From positions 32,067 to 96,066 of the forward strand of contig QEOQ01000433.1 in the NCBI GenBank assembly GCA_010279815.1: a DNA stretch of 64,000 nucleotides, given 5' to 3'. The first letter of the stretch is position 1; every line of letters starts with the position of its first letter. The stretch is from Brachionus plicatilis (lineage: Eukaryota > Rotifera > Eurotatoria > Ploima > Brachionidae). The notes under the pieces are model-generated. The model worked only from the letters and a program-made list of their open reading frames with translations, was not told where the DNA came from and did not search any database. The position numbers and the translations under genes were made by a program. Shown in pieces: positions 20,556 through 31,078 of this stretch.

Positions 20556-22586
20556 ATGGCTAATTTCAATATTTTTGATGATGGATTCATTGATTTTTGT
20601 GAAAATCACGATTTCAAAATTAACTATGATCAATCTGCTAATGGCAATCGCGATTTATTTATTGTTCTAACAGGAAAGAATGGAATTGGCAAATCCAGGC
20701 TGTTAAAATTAATTCGAGAATATATAGTAACTATTAAAAATCAAAATTATCCTTATATGATAGTAAGAAGATTGGATTATGGTGAACATGATGATGATTA
20801 TGATCCGGACAAAACTGATCATCCTTTAGTCACTGAAAATGTTTTGCAATGTTTTGGTTGTGATTTTGATTCTTGGAAAATTTTGATAGAATATTTACAA
20901 AAAAGTAACCATTCTGAAGATTATCAAACTTTTATTGATGGTTTTAAATCGAATGGTTTACACACTATTTGGATTGAAATTGTAAAACAAAAAAAAAATC
21001 ATCCCACTTCTCTTAAACCAAATTCATCTGAAATTTTTTTAGAATTTTGCAAAATTTTTTTCAAGTATTATTTAAGTAAAATAAATTCAAAAAAAGATGA
21101 AAATGTTATTCAAAATATAAACCTTTTAATTAAAAATGCTGAAAAAAACATTCTCGGCGCAACTGAATATGAACAGAAAATATATTTTGACGAATTCAAA
21201 AAATTTTATCGTCGACAAATTTTGAAGAAAATTTGCTATGGAAGTTTAAAACAAATGCTGATGCTTAACATGCGCTATCAATTCGATATAGATGAAATAA
21301 ATAAATTTATTGGTTATAGTAATTCAATATATGGTCTAAATTTTCCATATAGAATTGAAAAAATAAATAGAGGATTTGTCGACAAATCGGATGTAAATGA
21401 ACGCATTATTTTTAAATGTGATGCTAAACAAGTTAGATTCAAAGATTTGTCACCTGGAGAGAGATTAATTTTGCATTTAATTGTTTTAATAAAGGACAGA
21501 GAAAATATTAAGATGGAAAATATTGATAAACAAATAAAACAAGTTCTTTTATTAGATGAGCCTGACTCTCATTGTGAGAATAATCTTGTGACAAAACTTA
21601 TTCAAATTATTAACGATGAGTTAATTATTTACATGAAAATTCAGGTAATAATGACTTCTCATAATTATTTGACAATATCTTCGAAATTATTAAAAGGAGA
21701 AAGTCTTTATCTGATTGAAAATGATGAAAATAATGATGATAGACTTAAAATTAATAATGACAAGAAAAAATCATTTTCATATGAAATTTTGGCAAAAAAT
21801 TTAACTGATATATTCGATTTATTTCAACATCGAGTTGAAGTTCGAGCATCAGCTTATGAAGGGGTGTATAAAGCTTGTGGTAGTCAATCGGTTGGCGGAA
21901 TTTTATTAGAAGATGTAATCAAAGAATTGACTAAAAGTAAAAATAAAGATTTAATTAAGAAATTATTGAATAAAAATGATTTGAGTAATTATGAGATAGA
22001 ATATAATGATAAAAAATGGAAAGATTTACACGATTGTGATTTTAGTTTTCAGTCTAAAGCCAAGGATTGTCTTTACATTATTTGGCCCACAAATTCAAAT
22101 AACAAAGCATGGGATTTAATGATTTATGAAAAAAATATAAGTGAAAACGGGAGCAATAAATTGTACTTTTTTCAAATTAAAAATTCGAAAAGACCCTTCA
22201 ATGAAACAATGCGAAAACATTGCGAAATCATAATAGAAATGTTAGAAGATGTTAATTCAAAAAAAACAGAATTCTGCCAATTTAAAAATTCAATTTTTAA
22301 TTATCTTTCAACAAGTTCCGATAAATCATATCTTACAAAAATTGAAAATTTATTGGGAACAAAACCTGAAAAAGCAAAAAAATATGAAAAGTTTGGCAGT
22401 CAAACTTTCAAAGAAATATTTAATGAATTATTGAAAAATAAAAACAATACAGGTTTAATTCAAGAAATTTTGAAAACAATTAATGAACCCACAGCTGAAA
22501 GTTTTAAGATCATAAATGTAACTGATTTAAAAGTCACATCACACCAGGACATCAACAATTTTTTTGATACTTTTAAGAACAGATAA
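20556..22586 (+). CDS. ABC-type ATPase fused to a putative PD-(D/E)XK-like nuclease domain
   Basis: A single 676-residue intronless frame. Residues 32-50: hydrophobic strand then Walker A GKNGIGKS (40-47). An insert-like helical region spans about 100-290. Residues 298-303 give the ABC signature LSPGER, 330-341 Walker B and D-loop VLLLDEPDSHCE, and 366-370 the H-loop TSHN. This arrangement is that of SMC/OLD-like ABC ATPases, not transporters: there are no membrane segments. The C-terminal third has YEGVY (434-438), then IIWPTNSNNKAWDLMIYE and LYFFQIKNSK, placing Asp520 and Gln540-x-Lys542 as in restriction-like (D...QxK) folds. Such ATPase-plus-nuclease designs occur in Crinkler-type effectors and bacterial defence proteins; the link here is inference. 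The strong AT bias, lack of introns and decayed copies nearby suggest a mobile or rapidly duplicating gene. Confidence 0.75.
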   Translation: MANFNIFDDGFIDFCENHDFKINYDQSANGNRDLFIVLTGKNGIGKSRLLKLIREYIVTIKNQNYPYMIVRRLDYGEHDDDYDPDKTDHPLVTENVLQCFGCDFDSWKILIEYLQKSNHSEDYQTFIDGFKSNGLHTIWIEIVKQKKNHPTSLKPNSSEIFLEFCKIFFKYYLSKINSKKDENVIQNINLLIKNAEKNILGATEYEQKIYFDEFKKFYRRQILKKICYGSLKQMLMLNMRYQFDIDEINKFIGYSNSIYGLNFPYRIEKINRGFVDKSDVNERIIFKCDAKQVRFKDLSPGERLILHLIVLIKDRENIKMENIDKQIKQVLLLDEPDSHCENNLVTKLIQIINDELIIYMKIQVIMTSHNYLTISSKLLKGESLYLIENDENNDDRLKINNDKKKSFSYEILAKNLTDIFDLFQHRVEVRASAYEGVYKACGSQSVGGILLEDVIKELTKSKNKDLIKKLLNKNDLSNYEIEYNDKKWKDLHDCDFSFQSKAKDCLYIIWPTNSNNKAWDLMIYEKNISENGSNKLYFFQIKNSKRPFNETMRKHCEIIIEMLEDVNSKKTEFCQFKNSIFNYLSTSSDKSYLTKIENLLGTKPEKAKKYEKFGSQTFKEIFNELLKNKNNTGLIQEILKTINEPTAESFKIINVTDLKVTSHQDINNFFDTFKNR

Positions 22587-22989
22587 AAATACATTTATTA
22601 TATTCTTAAAAATATTTTTAAATGATATTTAAAACTTATTCTTATGTTAGTTCACAAATATATTTATAAAATATATTTTTTTTTATCAATGGTTGTACTG
22701 GACAAAAAAATATTAGTAGACATAGTAACTGTCTATTTTAGTCCAATTGTTCAAATTATTCTGCTCCTAACTGTACCCTTCACAGTTCTCCCTTCAAATT
22801 ATTATCCATATTTTATCAACCATTAAATTAAAGCTAATTCTATGGTAACTTCAAATTTTTTCGTTTTTTGATTTAATTATCTTTTTTGATTTTGTTAAAA
22901 AAAGTTGAAAAAAAAATTAAAAAAATAAACAAAAATTTTATATTTTTATTCTGGAAGTGTACAGTTCATTTTGAAATAATTCAAAATCA
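22587..22989. other. Short intergenic spacer
   Basis: AT-rich, no supported gene. The short open frame at 22644-22826 has no recognisable features. Confidence 0.4.
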
Positions 22990-23215
22990 AATAATTTATT
23001 ACATAATTAATTATTTGACAATATCTTCGAAATTATTAGAAAAAGAAAATCCCTATCTGATTAAAAATGATGAAAATGATGGTGATTAACTTGAAATTAC
23101 TAATAACAAGGAAAAATCTTTTGATATTTTGGCTAAACTTATTATTTACTTATTCGATTTTTTAGATAAGCCGATTGATTTAATTGATACCAACTTTAGT
23201 TCAATATGCTAGGAC
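22990..23215 (+). pseudogene. Fragment of the ABC-ATPase/nuclease-like family
   Basis: The peptide NYLTISSKLLEKENPYLIKN followed by DENDGD, a stop, then LEITNNKEKSFDILAK and IIYLFDFLDKPIDL matches residues of about 370-425 of the gene 0.4 kb upstream (YLTISSKLLKGESLYLIEND, ..RLKINNDKKKSFSYEILAK). In-frame stops and a shortened length show that it is dead. It could be a local duplication of the 3' half of the gene. Confidence 0.7.
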
Positions 23216-23329
23216 AAAAGTGGCAAAAAAGTTTCCGGAAAAATATTCGGAAACTCATTAGAAGAGGAAGCAGAAGTAACAATAAATCAAATAATGGGAA
23301 ATAGTGACTCTATAAATAAGGTTTCAATA

Positions 23330-23629
23330 ATTCATCCTTAAAGATTAGGTAATCTTTACAAGTCTTTGATAGGATCAATCTTGAATTATTCTTTTCCTTG
23401 TTTAAATTCATTCTCAGAAACTAACATCAAAAAAGTACAATTCATTCAAAACTCAGCGGTTCGATCTATTTTGAAGCTGAAATATGATACCATCTCCAGT
23501 ATAATGTACCAAGAGACCTTCAATAAACTTAAACTACTAACAATTTCAAATCGATTCTTTAAGTTGAGCGAGAGATATGTTAGGCTAGGATTGAGTCATT
23601 CTGTTCAATTGGTAGTCAGTAGAATATAG
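23330..23629 (+). mobile_element. LINE reverse-transcriptase C-terminal fragment, left part of a split copy
   Basis: Frame 23366-23629 reads IGSILNYSFPCLNSFSETNI, then IQNSAVRSILKLKYDT and RYVRLGLSHSV, the usual region downstream of the polymerase domain in non-LTR elements (LYKSLI..IQN.A.R). It is interrupted at GAATATAG and continues at 25751 after an inserted element. Confidence 0.75.
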
Positions 23630-25750
23630 GATTACGTATACTTTTTCCGCGCGTACGGAAAAAGTCTTTAATATGTTTTATACAATTTTTTAATAAAAAA
23701 GATAGTTTAAGAAAATTTTTTATGTCCAATAAAATTAAGAATAATGAAAAAAACAAAGACAAATTATTGCATAAAATAAGAATTTCCATTTTCTTCCATA
23801 ATTATGTTATTATGTTCACCAGAACTTATTAAAAAGTTCGAAATAGACGGCAAATTATCGCTGCTACTTCCACTCGAATTTGAGCTATGATCTGTTAAAT
23901 CTTGAGGGAGTTGCTGCGTAATTTGACTCACTATCGGTCAATTATTATTTCCTGATTCATTTTCATCTTAAGCGTCATCATAAATTTCTTCTTCTGAATC
24001 TGAGTCGCTTATGTCGCCAGAATAGGCAACACATTTCTTTGTCTTTTTTTCCTCCTCAGACATAGTAGCGAGGATCATACCAATGTACTCATCATCTGTT
24101 AATTTCCCTAAAATTAACATTTGACACCGAAATGTATAAGACGCGGTAATCTGTAAATTAATGCCAAATGATTCTAATGTCAAAAATTTAATGTCAAAAA
24201 AAATAATGCCAAAATATTTTATTGTCAAAAAACATTTTAAGAAAATAATGCTAAATAGATTTATTGCTAATTTTCAAAAAAAGAAAATAATGTCAAAAAA
24301 ATCTAATGATAAAGTAATATAATGCCAATGAAAATAATGACAAAAAATTAGATAAAATTAATTTATTTTATTTTATTTTTATTTTATTTATTTCATTTTG
24401 AGCCAATTCTGGCGATGTATTAAAATTAAAAATGAAAAGTGCAAAAAGTAAAATGTAAGACACAAATAATGATACAAATTTGTAAATAAAAAAATGAAAT
24501 GATAAAATAAAATTAATTATAAACTATTGTTGTAACATTTTTTTATTGATTTTGTTATATCTCCTGTTACCTCTTTTTTTAGATCTTGAGTTGACTTGAG
24601 TAAAATGACGGCAATGTGAAACTTTAGTACAAAAATTACAGTACAAATAGTAAAAACTTTTTAATTTTTTTGTAATTGTGCAAAAATGGTTCTGTAAAAA
24701 GTACAATATTGTACAAATTTTGTACAAAAGAATTCCAAGCTCTGCAAAAACTCTGCAATTTTCTGTAAAATGCACACCATCAAAAAATCCTTGATTAAAC
24801 TATGCAATCAATTGCAGAGTTTTTGCAGAGCTTTGAATTCTTTTGTACAAAATTTGTACAATATTGTACTTTTTGCAGAACCATTTTTGCACAATTAGAA
24901 AAAAAATTATAAAGTTTTTACTATTTGTACTGTAATTTTTGTACTAAAATTTCATATTGCCTAAAATGACCTCGGAGTCTGTCAACGAATGGCAATGCTT
25001 TTCATTATGCTTCAATACTTTGTTCTTTTTAATACAAATGCTGGCAGAGCATTTGGTTTCACTATAAACATATCTTGTTGAAGAGTCTTTATTGTCAGTT
25101 CTCCACCAATATCGAAAATATATATGAATATGGTTTATCGTTTTTATTTATTTATATATATAAATAGAGTTTTTTATATTATCGATTCCGAAATTAATAG
25201 TAGATATAAAGTTCACGAAATTCAAATCTTTAGTGCTATCTAAATTTCACATTTTTGACTCAAAATTCGTAATCTACGCCCTCAAAAACCCCAAAAAAAA
25301 ATTTTTTTTTAGGGAGGCAAAAAAAAATTTTCTACACCCAGGGTTCCAAAAATAGCAAACCTTTTAAAAAGTTGTTGTTCTTTAAGACTCAAAATCTCAA
25401 AGATAAAACTTAAAAATACTAATTATTTTTTAGAGTGTACTAATTATCGTCCATTTCCTAAATATAAAATTGGCATTAGTTTCATTATTTGAGAAAGAAC
25501 AATAGATTCCTTATTTTATTTTTGGCATTAGATTCATTTAGCATTAGATTAAAGTAAATCAATTTTTCCATGATAAGCAAAGGCTATTTGATTTTCTTCA
25601 GTTTTAAGTGCCTCAATAGCTGAATAAATATTTGGATGATAGAAATGAGTTATATTTTCAATACGCGGAAAAAGTATTATTTTTGATGCGCGGAAAGAGT
25701 ATCTTTTTTCAATGCGCGGAAAAAGTATCGCGGATAAAGTGACTGCAACG
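23630..25750. mobile_element. 2.1-kb composite DNA element inserted in a LINE
   Basis: The LINE is interrupted here with a direct repeat GAATATAG at 23622-23629 and 25751-25758 (8 bp). The left end has TACTTTTTCCGCGCGTACGG and the right end carries several copies of CGCGGAAAAAGTA (25665-25740) in the opposite sense, so the ends share subterminal repeats. The interior holds a minus-strand acidic frame (23968-24228, EEEKKTKKCVAYSGDISDSD), AATGYCAAAA-type repeats at 24170-24350, a foldback at 24610-24961 and, near the right end, a minus-strand peptide YHPNIYSAIEALKTEENQIA resembling the end of Mutator-like transposases. Classification is uncertain. Confidence 0.55.
24610..24961. mobile_element. 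Foldback MITE with 9-bp target duplication (Mutator-like)
   Basis: Long inverted arms: left GGCAATGTGAAACTTTAGTA, right the complement of GGCAATATGAAATTTTAGTA, continuing through ACTATTTGTACTG and TTTGCAGAGCTTTGAATTC to a short loop near 24785. Directly flanked by TAAAATGAC at 24601-24609 and 24962-24970, a perfect 9-bp duplication, typical of Mutator-like transposition. No coding content. Confidence 0.88.
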
Positions 25751-25980
25751 GAATATAGAGAAGGTTTCAAATCAAGATATATCGAATGTCCAACTCCATC
25801 GTGTAATTGTTATTTAGAAATTCTTTTTTTTTCCTGAACTATATTATATTTAAACATGTCTTATCTCTAGTTATTTCAGCATATAGTTTTTAATTTTCTT
25901 TCGACTTATTTATCCTTTTTTTTAATTTTTTTTTTCTGAAAGAGCATTGGCTCGGTACAGATAAACAGATAAATAAATTC
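25751..25980 (+). mobile_element. LINE 3' end, right part of the split copy
   Basis: Continues the reverse-transcriptase tail: EYREGFKSRYIECPTPSCNC then a stop. The untranslated region ends GAGCATTGGCTCGGTACAG followed by an ATAAACAGATAAATAAAT tail. The same 3' end occurs at 42660-43045 (YKEGFESRYIEYPTPLCNC; GAGCTTTAGCTCGGTACAG). Confidence 0.75.
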
Positions 25981-26034
25981 ATCCGGATAAAAAAAAACTT
26001 ACTTATTATGATTTTAGTTTAGGTTAACTCAAAA

Positions 26035-26340
26035 ATGAAGTTGTTATGTTATTTAATTTGGCCGAAATATGAGATAAACTATATATGGGATTTTCTATTT
26101 TTTGAAAATGACGGGACACTTCATTTATATCAAATTATCAATATTTCAAAATATGAAAATTTATTTACTGAAACTATTGGAAAGCATTTTTATGTAATTA
26201 TTCATATTATCAAAAATTTATTCAAAGAGTTTTATTGTAATTTGACCAAGAATTAGAAAATGAACTAAAGAAATTGTTTGTAGGGAAAGAAACCAATAAA
26301 AACTTAAAAACAGAAAACAATGTTATTATAAAAGATAAAT
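26035..26340 (+). pseudogene. C-terminal fragment of the ABC-ATPase/nuclease-like family
   Basis: The peptide LCYLIWPKYEINYIWDFLFF, then LHLYQIINISKYENLFTETI and GKHFYVIIHIIKNL, aligns with residues of about 505-565 of the intact gene (LYIIWPTNSNNKAWDLMIYE, LYFFQIKNSKRPFNETM, RKHCEIIIEML). The conserved spacing of WD and YQI/FQI around a variable loop supports the idea that this is a distinct domain. The QxK lysine is not conserved here (YQIIN). No ATPase part is present. Confidence 0.65.
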
Positions 26341-27630
26341 TAATAAGCATATTAAATTATCTTAAATTTTTATTTATTTTTTATCTTATCACCTCTTTTG
26401 TTTCAGCTTGGCAGTCCAAAATTCTGGCCGCCAAGCTGACCGGCTAAATGACTGCCCACCACATAGTTGACCATATCTTTGACCACCCGCTTATTTTTGA
26501 CCGGTTTTTTAAACGGTCCAAAATTTTGAATTAATTTACTATTGCATTTATATTTACTTTAACTACATTTTGATTATCCCCCAAAAAACAATAATTGAGA
26601 AAAATTAATTAAATAAATTAAAAATATATTTAAACCTTAAACCCATTGCTGATAAAATTACACACTACTAAAAATGAATACTTATACTTTTCCTATTTTA
26701 AATATTCACTTATCCCAGACCTTGGAAAAAAAGGTGATAGATCCATCAAACAAAGATAAATACATAATATATAATAGATAATTTTAACTTATTTTTTGTT
26801 TCAAAAAATAGTTTATGAATGACAGTTTAAATTAAAAATATTCAATTAATTAATTAACTTTTTTTGTAGATTTTTCTTAAATCCTTTTTTTTTTAATAAA
26901 AACTTAAATTGAACAATTATTCTTTTTTTAAAAACACCAATGTAAAAATCAGCTTTTTTTTAAACCAAAAATTGAATTAAAAAAATGAGTTATTTTTTAA
27001 TTACTTCATTTTATTTTTTTACAAACAAACGCTTTAAATGGCAATTTGATATAGATTAAAAATATTAAAGCGAAAAAAAGTTAAATTTTGTTTTCCAAAA
27101 TTTCAAAATATTGATTAAGAATTTATTTTTACTCTTTTAGCAGTCAAAAACTCTAAATTACAGATTAAAGTTTAATAGTAAAATCAGTTTATTTTTAGCC
27201 CTGAGCTTCACGGATAATAGAGATTCAACTGTTAAATAAATCAAATTCAAATTAATTTTTAAAATTGATCAAAATTATAGCTTTCATAGATCTTTTTTTT
27301 AGTAATTAAACTGCTTCTTCATTTCAATCATTTTTTTGTCTTCGAGTTACAAAAGAGTAAAATAAATGTGTTTCCATTTTTTATTAGTATAAAATAATGA
27401 TGTGTTTAGTGAAGTTGTCAGTATTGCGATTGAATATTTTAATTTTTCGATAAAGTCTTAAAGTAAAAAATATTTTATATTATGAGATTGTTCTTGTGGC
27501 ACATTTAAATTAAAAAATCTGCCAATTATCCCATACATGTCCATTTAATTTAAATTTTAAAATATTAGAAAAAAATTTTTAGCGAAAATTTAAATAGGAA
27601 AAAACTATTCACATAAAATTCAAAAAAAAT
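26341..27630. other. AT-rich spacer with one GC-richer islet
   Basis: No gene. At 26405-26520 a GC-richer patch (CTTGGCAGTCC ... GGCCGCCAAGC ... TTGACCGGTTTTTTAAACGG) contains short inverted motifs and may be the edge of an old DNA element. Confidence 0.4.
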
Positions 27631-28371
27631 TCATTTAGTATTAAATTTAATTTTTTCAAGCAAAAAGAAAATAAGTAGGAGTTGAAAAATTTTGTTGGAA
27701 TATCTTTGAAAAATAAATTTTCCATGATAAACACCATTTGGAATGTTTTGTACTAGATGATCATTAATTTTTAGCTCTCTTTTTAAATCATTTTTCTGTA
27801 TATGCTGATGAAAAATCACATTTTTCTGGTTTCTATTTCGTGCTCGTAATTTTAAAATTCTTTCTTGATTCCTTCGGATTTGTTCATCCCATTCTAATAT
27901 TCTTTCTTGATTCCTTCGGCTTTGTTCTTCCAATTCTAATATTCTTTCTTGATTCCTTCGGCTTTGTTCTTCCAATTCTAATATTCTTTCTTGATTCCTT
28001 CGGCTTTGTTCTTCCAATTCTAACATTCTTCCTAGATTCCTTCGGTTTCGTTCTTCTACTGACATTCGTTCTTCTTCTGACATTCTTTCTTGATTCCTTT
28101 GGTTTTGTTCTTCTACTTCTGACATTCTTTCTGGATTCCTTTGGTTTTGTTCTTGTACTTCTGACATTCTTTCTGGATTCCTTTGGTTTTGTTCTTCTAC
28201 TTCTGACATTTTCTTATTCTGTTCTTCTATGCTTTTTTGTTGCGAAACTTCTGGGGTTTGAAGCCTTCTCTTTAGAAATAATTAAATTTTATCTTATTTA
28301 AAAATAAAAATAAAATTGATATCAACCTTCAATTCCTCGAGTTCTTCTAAGACTTCGTCCAATTTATCCAT
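27631..28371 (-). CDS. Glu/Arg/Gln-rich repeat protein (unknown function)
   Basis: Two exons on the minus strand: 28327-28371 (MDKLDEVLEELEELK) and 27631-28269, joined in phase 0 across a 57-bp GT/AG intron to give 227 residues. The body is about nine tandem units of 14 residues, of two types: MSEVEEQNQRNPER (three copies) and ILELEEQSRRNQER (four or five copies), with a shortened unit between. The tail (NVIFHQHIQKNDLKREL... ) ends in a hydrophobic segment IFQLLLIFFLLEKI near the C-terminus that could be membrane-associated. The charged heptad-like repeats predict a long helix. I recognise no family. The apparent plus-strand frame here is a shadow of the repeats. Confidence 0.6.
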
Positions 28372-28971
28372 TATAGTAAACGTTTTGAATTTTTTAATTG
28401 TAAAAAAGATGATAAATAAATAGTCAATATTTTTTAAAAAATTAGATGCATTCACTATTACAAATTATTTTTAATATCTCTAATGAAAAATAATTAAATT
28501 GACTTTTCAAAATAAAAGTCAATGAATTTTGTCTTATTGAAATCTCAGAAATTAATTCTATAAAAAACTGCCTATTGATTGAAAATAACTTATTAAAATT
28601 TTTTTAAATAAGTTATTTTCAAAATTAAAAGTATTAAGGACCTCATTAATAGATTTAAAAAAAATAACATTTTTAATAAAATTTCATCATTACTTTTCAA
28701 ATTAAGACCTTATCAATTACAAACTATTGTTAATCATTCAATATTTAAAGTTTCCTTTTCTTGAAATCCGAATTAGAAATAATAATAAGAAAATACATGA
28801 GAAACTCTTGAGATTCTTATGAAAATCTTCATACATATTTTCTAATCAGGTTTCAGCTGAATCTCATATTTTTCTACATGTAATCCACATTGTATCTCAG
28901 TTAGATTTATCATGAAATATTAATGGGAACATCTAAAGAAATCAATTCTATAAAAAAATGTCTATTGATTA
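28372..28971. other. AT-rich spacer
   Basis: No gene. A short hairpin lies at 28580-28620 (GAAAATAACTTATT ... AATAAGTTATTTTC). The phrase TTCTATAAAAAA.TG.CTATTGATT occurs twice (about 28557 and 28946). Confidence 0.45.
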
Positions 28972-29420
28972 ATTTTGATAATTATTTTGATAATTTTAGA
29001 ATTTTATTGTTATTTTTTAACTACTCACTAAACTGTAATCAGAAAATACATTAAAGAATCAGCACTATAATATTTAGCAAACAGGTACCAACGAATTTAT
29101 TTAATATTTCTAATATATTAGTTTAATTTTGACTAGATAAAAGTTCATTTTTCAAAATTTGCAAAATTCAATGCATTTTTTTAAAATTACAATCCATTTT
29201 CAGAACTTTTTAATGTTAAATAAATTTTAAATCTACGATAATTTAATTGTGCATTTAAAATTTCTGAACAAATTCTAAAAAAAAAATTTTATCTTGTCAG
29301 AATTAAACTAATATATTAGAAATATTAAATAAATTCGTTTGTAAATTTTCTGATTACAGTTTAGGAAAGAGTTAAAAAATAACAAAAAAATTCTAAAATT
29401 ATCAAAATAATTATCAAAAT
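28972..29420. mobile_element. Foldback element, 449 bp
   Basis: The left arm starts ATTTTGATAATTATTTTGAT and the right arm is its inverted copy (ending ATCAAAATAATTATCAAAAT). Arms match through TAAACTGTAATCAGAAAAT and ACGAATTTATTTAATATTTC to CTAATATATTAGTTTAATT. The left arm carries an extra 30 bp near 29050-29085. The loop is about 170 bp. No frame, and no clear target duplication. Confidence 0.75.
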
Positions 29421-30545
29421 GAATCATTTTTGTCTAAATTTTTAAAAAATAAAAATATGGGTTCAATTCAGATTCCTTTAATTTCTGTGGATGGCGTTCA
29501 CTAAGGGATATGTGAGTAAGAAAAGAAAAATGGTTCAAACCGTCCTTTATATACTTAACTTCTTTAGATAAAATACGCTTATCTTGGGGATTTTCAAACA
29601 AATTAGGCCTTAAACATACCGAAATTCTCAATAATTTTGGTATAAAATCTATCATCTTTACAAATCTAGACTGTAGTTAAGAGCTTTTTTGTGGTACCAT
29701 TAATTCAATTGAATTTTTTTTTGATCAATTCAATTTAGAATTCTGTAAAATTTTCAACAAAATAAAATATTTCTAATTTTTAACTTGAGGTTCAAGCTCA
29801 AATTTTTAGTTTTTTGATTATAAAATTGTCTTTGTAAATTTGTCTATTGTCTTTTTATGTTTAAAAAAGATTCAAATTTAAATTATTTATTATAAATCTT
29901 ATTTTTAAATTTGGAGATTGTCATCAAGAGATTTTTGACTCGAGGGTTTTGAAGTTTGATAGTTTTTGAAAATAGTGGTTTAGGTTTTTGAAATTTTTGA
30001 GATGAGTTTTCATTCAAAAGTTACTATATCTATATATATTTTTAAAGAGCGCAAAATTCTCTATTAAATGATATATTTTTCAAGTATTTTAAGTGGAATT
30101 AAGTTGCACTTTAAATTAAAAAAACACATTTTTTTGTGCTTTTTTCCAGTTTTTTTGATTCTCGTCGGAGGATTGACTCAAGACCCTAACTTTTTTTATC
30201 AAATTATAAAACTAGACAAAATTCTGAAAAAATCTCAGGTTTCACTTTTTTTATTTAAAGCTTAATTAATCCAAAAAAAAAGTTAAAATATAGTTCAATT
30301 TCTAAAAAAAATCTTATATAAAATTTTATTTTAATAAACTATTAGAAATTCTTAGATGCTCTTATGTTTTAGCATTAGATTTGCCAGAGAAGTATGTTTT
30401 AAGAATTTGACCGTAGCTCAATCCATTTATATAAGCTTTCAAACAACGCCAAAAAAGTTAGATGATATTAAAAAAATGTTGGTCGATCATTTTATAACTT
30501 AATAATAATTATTTTTGTGATTGAAAAATATTTATTATATGCCAG
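29421..30545. other. Spacer with an unassigned short frame
   Basis: A minus-strand frame at 29434-29655 (73 residues, containing RISVCLRPNLFENPQDKRIL and HISLSERHPQKLKESELNPY) has less biased composition than the surroundings and could be a gene fragment, but I do not recognise it and see no splice partners. The rest is AT-rich. Confidence 0.3.
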
Positions 30546-30895
30546 TTTCTGTTCTTTTTACCACAAAATGACAAAAAGAACAGAAACAAATAATAAAAAA
30601 TTGAAAAACTTTTTTCTTAAAATTTAAAATTAGTTTCATGATTACGACTTAGTTCGACTTTCAACGTTGCATCAGCTTTCAGGGTCTGCAAAACTCTGCA
30701 AATTTAGCAGAAATTACATTTCAATGTGTTCAAGCGCATTGCATTTTGCAGAGATTTTGCACATCATTAGCAGACTTTGACAATTGATGCAACTTTGAAA
30801 GTTGCACCATCCTGCATTCACAGAATTAATTTTAAACTTTTTGAAAAAAAGTTATTCAATTTTTTTACACTTTGTTCTGTTCTTTTGTAATGAAC
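30546..30895. mobile_element. Degenerate foldback element with TCTGCAAA core
   Basis: Imperfect inverted arms: AAAAGAACAGAAACAAATAA near 30575 against the complement of AAAAGAACAGAACAAAGTGT near 30885, followed inward by ACTTTCAACGTTGCATCAGC against ACTTTCAAAGTTGCATCAAT. The core holds TCTGCAAAACTCTGCAAATT, the same kind of core as the foldbacks at 19.4 and 24.6 kb. Confidence 0.6.
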
Positions 30896-31078
30896 TTCAC
30901 AAAGCCCTGGCTGACATCATTGAGAATATTCATAGTTTTTTAACATTTGTTAAAAATTTTCCTTAAATAAAAAACATAAAATTTTTGTATTTTTATGTTA
31001 TGACTTTAACTTGTATTTCACTAGTTCGAATATTTTTTCCAAACTTTAGCACAAGTCTGGCCAGCAATCATAAAAAAG

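Noticed and set aside
20556..22586. ABC transporter
   Set aside because: No membrane-spanning segments, and the signature/D-loop layout fits soluble SMC/OLD-like ATPases.
27840..28301. 153-residue plus-strand frame of repeated FFLDSFGFVLPIL
   Set aside because: Exact antisense of the minus-strand 14-residue repeats; the minus-strand frame has a spliced first exon and a plausible protein composition.
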